Shown here: in pieces, positions 1-8,657 of the stretch
Position numbering within the stretch: the first letter of the stretch is position 1
Layout of the letters: each line of letters starts with the position of its first letter
Source: CAWIMX01 sp963837345
GTDB taxonomy: Bacteria; Acidobacteriota; Vicinamibacteria; Vicinamibacterales; CAVVIG01
Length of the DNA: 64,000 nt
Direction: 5' to 3'
Assembly: GCA_963837345.1 (NCBI GenBank)
Contig: CAWIMX010000001.1
Coordinates: forward strand, 744,001 to 808,000
The notes under the pieces: model-generated
Seen by the model: the letters and a program-made list of their open reading frames with translations, nothing else
What the model was told of the DNA's origin: nothing
Databases searched by the model: none
Translations under genes and position numbers: made by a program

Positions 1-1
1 C

Positions 2-508
2 ATCGGCCGGACGTTCATCGACCATTCGCGCGAGCTGCTCACGGTCCACTACCTGCCGCGCATCGACGCGGCGGTGGCGCGCCTCTCGGACGCACAGATC
101 TGGTGGCGGCCGAACGACGCGTCGAACAGCGTCGGCAACCTGATCCTGCACCTCGCCGGCAACTGCCGGCAGTGGATCGTGAGCGGCGTCGGCGGCCGCC
201 CCGACGTGCGGCGGCGGCAGCAGGAGTTCGACGAGCGCGGCCCGATGGCCCGCGCCGAGGCGCTCGACCGGCTGCATGCGAGCGTCGGCGACGCCGACGA
301 CGTGCTGCGAACGCTCGCACCGGCCGACCTGGGTGCGAGGCGCACCATCCAGCAGCTCGACACGACGGTGTTCGAAGCCGTCTACCACGTCGTCGAACAC
401 TTTTCGATGCACACCGGCCAGATCATCTACGCGACCAAGCTCCATGCGGGCGATCTCGGGTTCTACGACGTGTCGGGGGGGAAACCGAAGCCAACCTGGA
501 GAAGCTAG
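2..508 (+). CDS. DUF1572/DinB-like protein (5' partial)
   Basis: The frame is open from the window edge, so the N-terminus lies outside; the first ATG inside, at base 74, is internal. The visible part is a four-helix-type protein with the DUF1572 pattern: FIDHS near the start, 'SVGNLILHLAGN', 'VYHVVEHFSMHTGQIIYATK' and a C-terminal 'KPTWRS'. The spaced histidines are the usual metal-binding positions of the DinB/YfiT fold. The family is cytosolic and poorly characterised; it is grouped with thiol-dependent transferases or hydrolases, and I infer no substrate. It is followed 34 nt later by a MOSC gene with its own -10-like TATGAT, so the two may be separately transcribed. Confidence 0.8.
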   Translation: MGRTFIDHSRELLTVHYLPRIDAAVARLSDAQIWWRPNDASNSVGNLILHLAGNCRQWIVSGVGGRPDVRRRQQEFDERGPMARAEALDRLHASVGDADDVLRTLAPADLGARRTIQQLDTTVFEAVYHVVEHFSMHTGQIIYATKLHAGDLGFYDVSGGKPKPTWRS

Positions 509-542
509 ACCGGGGACCCGAGTATGATCGATCCGTAGGCCC

Positions 543-1097
543 ATGCATCTGACGATGGAACAGCTGCTCGCCGGTCTGGACACGATTCGTTCGGCGCCGA
601 AGGACGTGGGACGCGTCGAGCTCATCGTGCGGCGGCCCGAGGTGAACGCGCGCGAGGTGCTCGAAGAAGCTCAGCTCGACGTGGTGGCAGGTCTCGCCGG
701 CGACACGTGGAACCAGCGGGCCAGCCGCCGGACCGTCGACGGCTCGCCGCATCCCGACATGCAGATCAACGTGATGAACGCCCGCGCCGCCGCGTTGATT
801 GCGCAGTCGAAGGACCGTTGGCCGCTCGCCGGCGACCAGCTCTTCCTCGATCTCGACCTGAGCGGCGCCAATCTTCCACCCGGCACGCGCCTCGCCATCG
901 GGTCGGCCGTGATCGAAGTGACGGAGCTGCCCCACACCGGGTGCGGCAAGTTCGTGGAACGCTTCGGCCTCGACGCCATGCAGTTCGTCAATTCGCCGAT
1001 CGGGCGCGAGCTGAACCTTCGCGGCATCAACGCGCGCGTCGTCCAGCCGGGCGCCGTGCGACGGGGCGACGAGGTTCGGGCCGTCCGCCAGGCTTAG
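543..1097 (+). CDS. MOSC domain-containing protein
   Basis: 184-residue protein with a single MOSC (molybdenum cofactor sulfurase C-terminal) domain. MOSC domains bind or hand on activated sulfur, or molybdopterin, through one conserved cysteine. Here the expected Cys lies in 'LPHTGCGKFVERFG' at about residue 140, and 'GLAGDTW' and 'NLRGINARVV' match the domain's sheet segments. It is a short stand-alone version, like YiiM-type proteins, without the ferredoxin or reductase partner domains. A TATGAT hexamer at 523-528 lies 14 nt upstream. The partner enzyme cannot be told from context. Confidence 0.85.
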   Translation: MHLTMEQLLAGLDTIRSAPKDVGRVELIVRRPEVNAREVLEEAQLDVVAGLAGDTWNQRASRRTVDGSPHPDMQINVMNARAAALIAQSKDRWPLAGDQLFLDLDLSGANLPPGTRLAIGSAVIEVTELPHTGCGKFVERFGLDAMQFVNSPIGRELNLRGINARVVQPGAVRRGDEVRAVRQA

Positions 1098-1147
1098 CGC
1101 GCGGCCGCCGTCGCCGGTCGGGCGGGCTGCGCCACGGGAGCACTACC

Positions 1148-1819
1148 ATGAACGTGTTGCCGGCCTTCGTTGCCGCCGTTGCGATCGCCTTGCCGGCGCC
1201 GCCCGCCTGCGCGCAGGAGACGCCGAAGGTTCACACGAGCGCGCAGTCCACCGTCACCGTGGAGGCCGCGTCGGCGCACCTGGTGGTCGGCGCCACGGCG
1301 ACGAGCGACCGCGCGAGCGATGCCGGCGCGCGCGTGGCCGCCATCGTGAACGCCGTGCGCGACGCGCTCGCCGGCATCGGCCTCGACCGGAGCTCGCTGA
1401 CGTCGGCCGGCTACGCCGTCTCGCCCGACGTCACCGATCGCGGCCAGCCGCGCCGATACACGGCCGTCAGCTCGGTGTCGGTCGACGTCGACGACCTCGG
1501 GCAGCTCGGCCGCATCGTGGATACCGCGCTCGGGGCCGGCGCCACCAACGTCTCGCGCATCACGTTCGAGCCCAGGGATCCGGCGGCCGCGCGGGCGCGG
1601 GCGATCGCCGACGCCTTCGGCCGGGCGCGCGCCGACGCGGACACGCTGGCGCGGGTGGCCGGCCGATCTCTCGGCCCGCCGCTCCAGATCTCGACCGACC
1701 AGGGCCTTCGTCCATTCGCCGAGCCGGCAGTGCTGCAGCGTGCGGGCGGCGGCACGGCGCTGCCGCCGCCCGAGGTGACGATCTCGGCGACCGTGTCGAT
1801 CGACTGGCAGCTCAATTGA
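1148..1819 (+). CDS. SIMPL (DUF541) domain periplasmic protein
   Basis: 223 residues, starting at an ATG preceded by GGGAG with 7-nt spacing; longer upstream reading is out-of-frame shadow of the MOSC gene. An N-terminal signal peptide (hydrophobic stretch ending 'APPACAQ') predicts export. The body is a SIMPL/DUF541 domain: 'STVTVEAASAHLVVGATATSD' followed by 'VAAIVNAVRDALAGIGLDRSSLTSAGYAVSPD', then the Arg/Ala-rich helix 'ARARAIADAFGRARADADTLARVAGRSLG' and the C-terminal 'VTISATVSIDW'. E. coli YggE of this family is linked to oxidative-stress protection; the biochemical role is unknown. Confidence 0.85.
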   Translation: MNVLPAFVAAVAIALPAPPACAQETPKVHTSAQSTVTVEAASAHLVVGATATSDRASDAGARVAAIVNAVRDALAGIGLDRSSLTSAGYAVSPDVTDRGQPRRYTAVSSVSVDVDDLGQLGRIVDTALGAGATNVSRITFEPRDPAAARARAIADAFGRARADADTLARVAGRSLGPPLQISTDQGLRPFAEPAVLQRAGGGTALPPPEVTISATVSIDWQLN

Positions 1820-1870
1820 CTCCGGCCGGCCGCAACGCCGCGTCTATAATCACCCCCCAAGGGGGTGTGC

Positions 1871-2245
1871 ATGGAGCCAGGCGTGTCCGGCCAAGCCGAG
1901 ATCGTGCAGCGCATCGGTTTCCCGATCCATCAAAGCCGCAACTGGCTGAAGCTCCTCGGCGTTCTGTCGATTCTCTCCGGCATCCTCGCCGTCTTCACGA
2001 TCGTCGGCATCGTCATCGCATGGCTGCCGATCTGGCTGGGCGTGCTCCTCTATCAATCCGGCGAGCTCGTGGATCGCGCGTACATGAGCGGCGACGAGCG
2101 CGCGCTGATCGCGTCGCTCTCGAAGCTGAAGACCTACTTCCTCATCAGCGGGATCATGGCGCTCATCGGCATCGCCTGCGCGATGATCGCGATGTCGCTC
2201 GGCATGCTCGGGGCCATCGCCGGCCTCGCCTCGATGCGCGGATGA
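1871..2245 (+). CDS. small membrane protein, DUF5362-like
   Basis: About 124 residues with three hydrophobic segments: one long pair near residues 28-60 ('LLGVLSILSGILAVFTIVGI' then 'WLPIWLGVLLYQSG') and one near 92-118. The charged loop 'RAYMSGDERALIASLSKLKTYF' between them resembles DUF5362 proteins, which have no known function. I chose ATG 1871 over GTG 1865 because the AAGGGGG run ends five bases before it. A perfect TATAAT sits at 1845-1850 and a C6/G5 hairpin between promoter and start could mask the ribosome site. The stop overlaps the next start (ATGA), so translation is coupled to the DinB gene. Confidence 0.7.
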   Translation: MEPGVSGQAEIVQRIGFPIHQSRNWLKLLGVLSILSGILAVFTIVGIVIAWLPIWLGVLLYQSGELVDRAYMSGDERALIASLSKLKTYFLISGIMALIGIACAMIAMSLGMLGAIAGLASMRG

Positions 2246-2742
2246 CCTGCGCGGACGACCTGCGATCGACGGTGGACCGCGTGGCCGCCGCGCTCGCCCG
2301 GATGCCTGCCGCCGCCACGGCGCGCCGGCCGGCGCCAGGCAAGTGGTCGCCGCGGGAAGTGATCGGCCACCTGATCGATTCGGCCTCCAACAACCATCGG
2401 CGCTTCGTCCTGGCGCAGCTGCAGGACGATCTCGTGTTCCCCGGCTACGACCAGGACGCCTGGGTCGCGTCAGAGCGGTACAACGACGCCGACTGGGTCG
2501 ACCTCGTGCAGCTCTGGCAGGCGTTCAACCGGCATCTCGCGCATGTGATGGAGGCGGCGCCCGAAGCCGAGCGCCTTCGCCCGCGGACGCGCCACAACCT
2601 GGACGCGATCGCGTGGCAGGCGGTGCCGACGCATCGGCCGGCCACGCTCGACGGTTTCATGGCCGACTACGTCGAGCACCTCAAGCATCACCTGCGACAG
2701 ATCGCGCTGATGGCTCCCTCGGCCGGGCTCGAGATCCCGTGA
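2242..2742 (+). CDS. DinB family protein
   Basis: 166-residue DinB/DUF664-type four-helix protein. Family landmarks: 'PGKWSPREVIGHLIDSASNN' in the first helices (His as metal ligand), 'DQDAWVASERYNDADW', and 'YVEHLKHHLRQI' with the two C-terminal histidines that complete the metal site. The start codon overlaps the upstream stop (ATGA) and the stop overlaps the next start (GTGA), so it is the middle of a tightly coupled set of four genes. Members are found as metal-dependent thiol transferases or as uncharacterised stress proteins; nothing here fixes the substrate. Confidence 0.85.
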   Translation: MTCADDLRSTVDRVAAALARMPAAATARRPAPGKWSPREVIGHLIDSASNNHRRFVLAQLQDDLVFPGYDQDAWVASERYNDADWVDLVQLWQAFNRHLAHVMEAAPEAERLRPRTRHNLDAIAWQAVPTHRPATLDGFMADYVEHLKHHLRQIALMAPSAGLEIP

Positions 2743-3314
2743 CGCCCACGTTCTTCAAGACGGCGGCCGCCTTCCGCGCGTGGCTCGCCCGGCACGGCTC
2801 CCGCCGCACCGAGCTGTGGGTCGGCTTCTACAAGAAGACGTCGGGCAAAGGCGGGCTGACCTATCTCGACGCCGTCGACGAAGCGCTCTGCGCCGGCTGG
2901 ATCGACGGCCTGAAGAAGCGCGTCGACGGGGTCAGCTACATGCATCGCTTTTCGCCGCGCAAGCCGAAGAGCAGGTGGAGCGGCGTGAACCTCCGCCGGA
3001 TGCAGGCGCTCCTCCAGACTGGCCGCGTCACGCACGCCGGCCGGCGGACGTTCGACGATCGCGATCGCCAGGCGTCGGGCTATTCGTACGAGACGCGGCC
3101 GCGCGTGTTCGATCCCGCGTCGGCCAGGACGTTCAAGGCGAACGGCCCCGCGTGGGAGTTCTTCGAGGCGCAGCCGCCGGGCTACCGGCGCCTGGCCACC
3201 CACTGGGTGCTCGAGGCCAAACGGGAAGCCACGCGCGCGCGCCGGCTCGGCATCCTGATCGCCCACTCGGCCCGGCGCCGGCGCGTCCCGCCGCTCGCCG
3301 GAACGTCGAAATGA
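2739..3314 (+). CDS. YdeI/OmpD-associated family protein
   Basis: 191 residues from a GTG start that overlaps the DinB stop. Matches the YdeI-like 'bacteriocin-protection' family: 'AAFRAWLARHGSRRTELWVG', 'FYKKTSGKGGLTYLDAVDEA', then 'LCAGWIDGLKKRVDG' and 'RFSPRKPKSRWSGVN', with a final basic region. Function is not established; members in other bacteria have been tied to peptide or acid stress. Cytosolic, with no signal peptide. Its stop overlaps the following methyltransferase start, so the two should be co-expressed. Confidence 0.85.
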   Translation: MTPTFFKTAAAFRAWLARHGSRRTELWVGFYKKTSGKGGLTYLDAVDEALCAGWIDGLKKRVDGVSYMHRFSPRKPKSRWSGVNLRRMQALLQTGRVTHAGRRTFDDRDRQASGYSYETRPRVFDPASARTFKANGPAWEFFEAQPPGYRRLATHWVLEAKREATRARRLGILIAHSARRRRVPPLAGTSK

Positions 3315-4174
3315 GAGAGGGCCGCCCCAGCCTCACGGCCCGGCGCGTGGCCATCCGGCGTGCGGCGCACCAGTCGCTCGACGCCCCGCGCGTGTTCGAG
3401 GATGCCGTCGCCGCCCGCCTGCTCGATCACGACGACGACGGGCGGCTGCGGGACGAGATTCAGGCCGGCGCCGAAGCCCCGGGCCGCACGCTGCGGGCCT
3501 TCGTGGCGGTGCGGAGCCGTTTTGCGGAAGACAGGCTCGCCGAGGCCGTCGCCCGGGGCGTCGGCCAGTACGTCGTGCTCGGCGCCGGACTCGACACGTT
3601 CGCCTATCGCAATCCCTTCCCCGCCGACCGGCTGCGCGTGTTCGAAGTCGACTTTCCGAGCACCCAGGCCTGGAAGCGCGCTCGCCTGGCCGAGGCCGGC
3701 ATCGCCGTGCCCGACGCGCTGACGTTCGCGCCGGTGGACTTCGAAACCGGCACACTGGCCGGCGGGCTGGCCGAAGCCGGCTTCGCGCGCGACGCGCCGG
3801 CGTTCTTCTCGTGGCTCGGCGTCGTGCCGTACCTGACGGCCGACACCGTGATGGACACGCTCGCCTACGTGGCGGCGCGGCCGCCGGCCAGCGCGATCGT
3901 GTTCGATTACGGCGTTCCGCCGACCACGGTCGACGCGCGCACGCAGGCGGCGTTCCAGATGCTGGCCAGCCGCGTCGAGATGGCGGGCGAGCCGTTCCGG
4001 ACCTTCTTCGAGCCGTCGGCGCTCGCGGCCAATCTCGCGCGGCTCGGCTTCGGACGCGTGGAGGATCTCGGGCCGGGCGAGATCAATGCGCGCTACTTCA
4101 GCGGACGCGGCGACGCGCTCCGCGTGGGCGGCATCGGCCGGCTGCTCCATGCGGTCGTGGCGTCGGGCGGGTGA
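3311..4174 (+). CDS. class I SAM-dependent methyltransferase, TIGR00027-like
   Basis: 287 residues of the leucine-carboxyl-methyltransferase-like family (PF04072/TIGR00027). The SAM-binding glycine motif is 'YVVLGAGLDTFAYR' near residue 90. It is followed by the acidic 'FEVDFPSTQAWKR' (ribose contact) and 'FFSWLGVVPYLTADTV', the family's post-II signature. Typical family length is 260-310, so it looks complete. The ATG overlaps the upstream stop. The natural substrate of these enzymes is mostly unknown, and many sit among secondary-metabolism genes, which is not the case here. Confidence 0.85.
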   Translation: MREGRPSLTARRVAIRRAAHQSLDAPRVFEDAVAARLLDHDDDGRLRDEIQAGAEAPGRTLRAFVAVRSRFAEDRLAEAVARGVGQYVVLGAGLDTFAYRNPFPADRLRVFEVDFPSTQAWKRARLAEAGIAVPDALTFAPVDFETGTLAGGLAEAGFARDAPAFFSWLGVVPYLTADTVMDTLAYVAARPPASAIVFDYGVPPTTVDARTQAAFQMLASRVEMAGEPFRTFFEPSALAANLARLGFGRVEDLGPGEINARYFSGRGDALRVGGIGRLLHAVVASGG

Positions 4175-4180
4175 TCAACC

Positions 4181-5113
4181 ATGCGCATCGCAATCGTCGG
4201 GAGCGGCGGCGTCGGCGGATATTTCGGGGCGAGGCTCGCCGAAGGCGGGGCCGACGTCACATTCATCGCGCGAGGGGCGCACCTCGCCGCGATGCGGGCG
4301 CACGGCCTGCGCATCCACAGCCCCCTCGGCGATCTGCATCTTCCGACCGTGTCGGCCACCGACAATCCGACCACCGTCGGCAGCGTCGACGTGGTGTTCT
4401 TCGCGGTGAAGCTGTACGACAGCCAGACCGCGTCGGCGCTGGTTCCACCGCTCGTCGGGCCCGACACGGTCGTGATTCCCTTCCAGAACGGCGTCGAAAG
4501 CGTGGCCATGCTCACCGCCCTCGTCGGCGAAGCGCGCGTGGCCGGCGGCACGTCCTACATCAGCGCCGTCATCGACGAGCCGGGAGTCATCCGCCACACG
4601 ACGTCGGATCGTCTGATCTTCGGCGAGCTCGACGGCTCGCGCTCGGCGCGTCTCGAGCGCTTCAACGACGCCTGCCTGGCTGGGGGATTCCATCCGCTGT
4701 TCACCGACCAGATTCAGGTGGAAATCTGGACCAAATTCGCGCACCTGACCGTCTTCAGCGGCATGACGTCGGCGGTGCGCCTGCCGGTCGGACCCATTCG
4801 CGAAGACCCTGACCTGCTGGCGATGTGGCAGGCCGCGTTGATGGAGTCGCTGGCCGTGGCGCGGGCTCGCGGGATCGCCCTGGCGCCCGGCTTCATCGAC
4901 ACCACGATGGCGCTCGTCACGCGGTGGCCGCCCTACATGAAGTCGTCCATGCTGGAGGATCTGGAGCGCGGCCGCCGCCTCGAGCTGCCCTGGCTGAGCG
5001 GCGCCGTCGTCCGGCTCGGGCGCGAGGTGGGGGTCGACACGCCGATCCACCGTTTCCTGGCGACGATCCTGATGCCGCACGCGACCGGACGCCCGGCGCC
5101 CCGTTCCGCATAA
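4181..5113 (+). CDS. ketopantoate reductase family protein (PanE/ApbA-like)
   Basis: 310 residues, the normal size for 2-dehydropantoate 2-reductase. An N-terminal Rossmann fold begins 'MRIAIVGSGGVGGYFGARL' (GxGxxG for NADPH). 'VFFAVKLYDS' supplies the conserved Lys, and 'VVIPFQNGVES' is the family signature. The C-terminal ApbA_C domain holds 'EIWTKFAHLTVFSGMTSAVR' and 'KSSMLEDLERGRRLELPWLSG', matching the substrate and dimer region. PanE would make pantoate for coenzyme A, but paralogues act on other 2-keto acids, so I give no gene symbol. It starts 6 nt after the methyltransferase stop. Confidence 0.88.
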   Translation: MRIAIVGSGGVGGYFGARLAEGGADVTFIARGAHLAAMRAHGLRIHSPLGDLHLPTVSATDNPTTVGSVDVVFFAVKLYDSQTASALVPPLVGPDTVVIPFQNGVESVAMLTALVGEARVAGGTSYISAVIDEPGVIRHTTSDRLIFGELDGSRSARLERFNDACLAGGFHPLFTDQIQVEIWTKFAHLTVFSGMTSAVRLPVGPIREDPDLLAMWQAALMESLAVARARGIALAPGFIDTTMALVTRWPPYMKSSMLEDLERGRRLELPWLSGAVVRLGREVGVDTPIHRFLATILMPHATGRPAPRSA

Positions 5114-5202
5114 CTCGTACCGTACGTCAGGAGCTACGCGCAGGACCGCCGGCGTATTCGTTTGAGGTCAAAATATTGCCGCCCCGCGCGGCGACATTCG
5201 AT

Positions 5203-5208
5203 TACAAT
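5203..5208 (+). promoter_or_regulatory. -10 hexamer TACAAT, near-leaderless promoter
   Basis: TACAAT ends 6 nt before the ATG at 5215, and no Shine-Dalgarno lies between. Transcription from this element would begin at or next to the start codon. No convincing -35 is visible at 17-nt spacing. Confidence 0.5.
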
Positions 5209-5214
5209 CCGGCC

Positions 5215-6790
5215 ATGCGCGGCCGACTTCTCCTCGGCGCGTCGGTGGTCGCCGTCCTCTCCACGTCGACGGCCAGCGGACAGTCGGCGTCCCTCGAGTC
5301 GCTTCTCGATTCGGCGTCGACCTATGTCGGGACGCTCGTCCGGCATCTCGCGAACATCGTCGGCGAGGAGTACTGACGTGCAGGATCTGCGGCGCCAGGG
5401 CGTCGGGCCGTCGATTGGCCGCGTGCCGCACCGCGAGCTCCGGGCCGAGCTGCTCCTCGTGAAGCTGCCTCGCACGATGAACTGGCTGCCCTTCCGCGAC
5501 GTGTACGAAGTGGACGGCGAGCCCGTACGCGATCGACGCGAGCGGCTCTCGAAGCTGATCGTGCAGCGGGATGCGTCGGCCATCAAGCAGGCGACGCAGA
5601 TTTCCGAGCAGAGCGCGCGCTACAACATCGGCGCCATGCAGCGCACGATCAACAACCCGATGATGGCCCTCGTGTTTCTCCAGCGCGAGTACCGCGATCG
5701 GTTCGAGTTTTCGCTCGAGGGCCGCGATCGCGCCCTCGGACCCGACGTCTGGATGGTGAAATACGAAGAGATCGGCCGCCCCACGCTGGTGCGCGGCGCA
5801 CGAAATTCCGACATGCCCGCCCACGGACGCTTCTGGATCGAGGCGTCGGACGGACGCATCGTGAAGACCGAGTTGTCGTTCGAGAACGTGGACGTCCGCG
5901 CCACGATCACCACGACGTATACGCCCGACGAGCGTTTTCAGGTGAACGTTCCGCAGGAGATGCACGAACTGTACACGATGCGTGGTGGACAGGTGGTGGC
6001 CACGGCCACGTACAGCGGCTTTCACACCTTCGTCGAAGAGGCGCGCGCGTCCTCGTCGGGCGAGCCCCGCATCGTCTCCGACGACGCCACGGGCATCGCG
6101 CTCGTCGAGATCGAGCCTGGCCGTTTCACGATGGGCAGTCCCTGGACCGACGCCGGCCGGCACGACGACGAGGTGCCGCACGACGTGCGAATCCTCGGCC
6201 CCTTCTTCCTGGGCCGCTTCGAAGTGACACAGCGGCAGTGGCAGGACGTGATGGGGGCGAACCCCAGCCGCTTCGCCGACTGCGGGCCCGACTGCCCGGT
6301 CGAGAACGTGAGCTTCGACGAGGTGCAGCAGTTCGTGGCGGCGCTGAACGCACGGCAGAACGCATTCACCTACCGTCTGCCGACGGAGGCCGAATGGGAG
6401 TACGCGTGCCGCGCGGGCGGAACGGCGCCGTTCGGCACCGGGACGTCGCTCACGACCGCGCAGGCCAACTACAACGGCATGCTGGCGTTCACACCGGGCG
6501 GCGTCGACTATCGCAAGCATCCGACCCCGGTGGGCACGTTCCCGCCCAACGCATGGGGGCTGGCTGACATGCACGGAAACGTCCTCGAGTGGACGGCCGA
6601 CTGGTACGGCAGCTACGCGTCGGACAGCGCCACCGACCCGCGCGGCCCGTCATCGGGCGGCCGGCGGGTCGTGCGCGGCGGCAGCTGGTTTCTCGACGTG
6701 AGCGACGCACGCTGCGCCACCCGCGGCAAGGAACCGCCCGACGACGGCAGTTTCCAGCTGGGCTTCCGTGTCGCTGCCAACCCCCGCTGA
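5215..6790 (+). pseudogene. secreted protein with C-terminal FGE/SUMF1-like domain, single frameshift
   Basis: Two frames together make one protein. The first (from 5215) gives a signal peptide and 'SLESLLDSASTYVGTLVRHL...IVGEEY' before a stop at 5374. The second continues from about 5378 with 'VQDLRRQ...RELRAELLLVKLP...NWLPFRDVYEVDGEPVRDR'. Acidobacterial secreted proteins of this type carry these blocks contiguously ('...EERYVQD...'), so a one-base indel near 5370-5377 is likely. From about 6100 the frame is a formylglycine-generating-enzyme-like fold: 'RFTMGSPW', 'YRLPTEAEWEYACRAGGTAP', 'DMHGNVLEWTADWYG', 'RVVRGGSWF', 'LGFRVA'. The two active-site cysteines of true FGE are not present at 'GGSWFLDVSDARC', so catalysis of formylglycine is unlikely. 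If the shift is real, translation could restart at GTG 5378 without a signal peptide. Confidence 0.75.
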
Positions 6791-6819
6791 AATGCGCCGC
6801 TGAGGATTCGCTTCCCCAT

Positions 6820-6825
6820 TACAAT
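6820..6825 (+). promoter_or_regulatory. -10 hexamer TACAAT before the MFS gene
   Basis: TACAAT ends 8 nt before the TTG start at 6834 with no ribosome-binding site between. It supports the TTG as the true start and a leaderless or very short leader transcript. Confidence 0.45.
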
Positions 6826-6833
6826 CCTCGCCA

Positions 6834-8114
6834 TTGCCTGCCCCCCTCGATTCGGGCCTCGCGAAGGTTCGGCGCCGCCTCGTCCCGTTCCTGTTCCTGC
6901 TGTACATCGTGGCCTACCTGGATCGGATCAACGTCGGCTTCGCGTCGCTGCAGATGAACCGGGCGCTCGGCTTCTCCGAGACGGTCTACGCCTTCGGCGC
7001 GGGCGTGTTCTTCCTGAGTTACGTGGCGTTCGAGATTCCGAGCAACGTGATCCTGGCGCGCGTGGGCGCCCGGATCTGGATTGCGCGCATCATGATCAGC
7101 TGGGGCCTGGTGTCGTCGCTCACCATGCTGGTGAAGAGCGCGGCGGGCTTCTACGCCCTGCGGTTCCTGCTCGGCGCCGCGGAAGCGGGCTTCTTTCCCG
7201 GCATCATCTATTACCTCACGCGCTGGATCCCCGCGCGCGACCGCGCGCGCACGATCGCCGCCTTCATGACCGCGGTGCTGGCCGCCGGCATCGTCGGCGG
7301 ACCGGTGTCGGGCGCGATCCTGACGCTCGACGGACGCGCCGGGCTCGCCGGCTGGCAGTGGCTCTTCCTTCTCGAGGGGCTGCCGTCGATCGCCCTCGGC
7401 TTCGTCGTGCTCGCGCGGCTCGACGATCATCCTGCCCGAGCGCGATGGCTCACCGACGGCGAACGATCGGCGCTCGTGGCGCGGCTCGACGATGACGAGC
7501 GCGGCCGGACGGGACACGCGGCCACGACTGCCGCGGCGCTCGCCGATCCCACGCTGTGGCTCCTGGCGGCCGTGTACTTCACCATTCCCGTGGCGCTCTA
7601 TGCGGTCGGCTTCTTCCTGCCGCAGATGATCGCCAGCACACAGGCCGATGCGCCCGATCCCCTGGGCACCTTCGGCATCGGCGTCGTGAGCGCCGTTCCG
7701 TATCTGGTGGGCGCCGTCGGCATGGTGCTCGCCGGACGGCACTCGGATCGGACGGGCGAACGCCGATGGCACGTGGCGCTGGCGGCCGTCGGCGGCGGCG
7801 CCGCGTTCGCGGTCGCCGGGCTTGTGCACGGGCTGGTGCCGTCGATCGCGGTGTTGTCGCTGGCCACCCTCGGGCTCGCGTCGATGTTCGGGCCGTTCTG
7901 GTCGCTGGCCACCTCGTTCACGAGCGGGGTCGGCGCGGCGGCGGGCATCGCGCTCATCAACGCGGTCGGCAACGTCGGCGGATTCGTCGGGCCGTACGTC
8001 GTCGGCTACCTGCGGGACCTCACGTCGAGCTTCGCGCTGGGCTTCGCCTTCATCGGCGGGGTGCTCGCGCTCGGCGGCGTCCTGGCGCTGGCAGTACAAT
8101 CGCGTTCGGCATGA
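6834..8114 (+). CDS. MFS transporter, anion:cation symporter-like
   Basis: 426 residues with about 12 predicted membrane spans, starting at TTG. It matches the ACS branch of the major facilitator superfamily (tartrate/phthalate/glucarate carriers): 'LLYIVAYLDRINVGFASLQM' in span 1, 'EIPSNVILARVGARIWIARI' as the loop 2-3 motif, and 'FYALRFLLGAAEAGFFPGII' and 'YYLTRWIPARDRAR' in spans 4-5. The likely role is proton-coupled uptake of an organic anion. The stop overlaps the ATG of a VOC dioxygenase-like gene (ATGA), hinting that the carrier feeds a small catabolic route, but the substrate is not predictable. Confidence 0.85.
   Translation: MPAPLDSGLAKVRRRLVPFLFLLYIVAYLDRINVGFASLQMNRALGFSETVYAFGAGVFFLSYVAFEIPSNVILARVGARIWIARIMISWGLVSSLTMLVKSAAGFYALRFLLGAAEAGFFPGIIYYLTRWIPARDRARTIAAFMTAVLAAGIVGGPVSGAILTLDGRAGLAGWQWLFLLEGLPSIALGFVVLARLDDHPARARWLTDGERSALVARLDDDERGRTGHAATTAAALADPTLWLLAAVYFTIPVALYAVGFFLPQMIASTQADAPDPLGTFGIGVVSAVPYLVGAVGMVLAGRHSDRTGERRWHVALAAVGGGAAFAVAGLVHGLVPSIAVLSLATLGLASMFGPFWSLATSFTSGVGAAAGIALINAVGNVGGFVGPYVVGYLRDLTSSFALGFAFIGGVLALGGVLALAVQSRSA
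8095..8100 (+). promoter_or_regulatory. -10-like TACAAT inside the MFS 3' end
   Basis: TACAAT ends 10 nt before the VOC gene ATG. It falls within the last codons of the MFS gene and could give an internal promoter. Being inside coding sequence, it may be coincidental. Confidence 0.3.
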
Positions 8115-8656
8115 GCGATTCGTATCGAGTGCCACCCACGACGGCCATCGGTCACGTCCACCTGAAAGTCTCGGACCTCGACCGGGCGCTGGAGTTCTAT
8201 CGCGACGTCCTCGGCTTCGATCTCGTCCAACGCCTGCCCGACAACAGCGCGGCCTTTCTCTCGGCGGGCGGCTATCACCATCACATTGCGCTCAACACGT
8301 GGCAGAGCCTGGGCGGCACGCCGCCGGCGCCGCGCCACACGGGCCTCTATCATCTGGCCGTGCGCTACCCGACGCGACGCGACCTCGCGGTGGCCGTGAA
8401 GCGGCTGGTGACCGCGGGCGTGCGCCTCCACGGCGTGGCCGACCACGGCGTGAGCGAGTCGGTGTACCTCGCGGATCCCGACGGCAACGGCGTCGAGCTC
8501 ACGCGCGATCGCCCTCGCGACGACTGGCCGCGGCGCGACGATGGCACGCTTCACATGGCGATGGCGGATCCGCTCGATCTCGCCGCCCTCATCGAGGAGG
8601 CGGGCGACACGCCTGAGGCGACGTGGATCGCCCCGGAGCGTATGCGGAAGGGCTGA
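8111..8656 (+). CDS. VOC family protein (glyoxalase/extradiol dioxygenase-like)
   Basis: 181 residues. A vicinal-oxygen-chelate module is clear: 'AIGHVHLKVSDLDRALEFYR' then 'DVLGFDLVQRL' as the first beta-alpha-beta-beta-beta unit, 'AFLSAGGYHHHIALNTW', and 'VYLADPDGNGVELTRDRP' carrying the C-terminal Glu ligand. The pattern is closest to Bacillus CatE/YfiE-type catechol 2,3-dioxygenase-like proteins, though shorter than the roughly 285-residue two-module enzymes. His18 or the nearby His16, a middle His and the final Glu would hold a divalent metal. Start overlaps the MFS stop; cytosolic. Confidence 0.85.
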   Translation: MSDSYRVPPTTAIGHVHLKVSDLDRALEFYRDVLGFDLVQRLPDNSAAFLSAGGYHHHIALNTWQSLGGTPPAPRHTGLYHLAVRYPTRRDLAVAVKRLVTAGVRLHGVADHGVSESVYLADPDGNGVELTRDRPRDDWPRRDDGTLHMAMADPLDLAALIEEAGDTPEATWIAPERMRKG

Positions 8657-8657
8657 C

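Noticed and set aside
6101..6790. Active formylglycine-generating enzyme
   Set aside because: The catalytic cysteine pair after RGGS is absent and no sulfatase gene is nearby.
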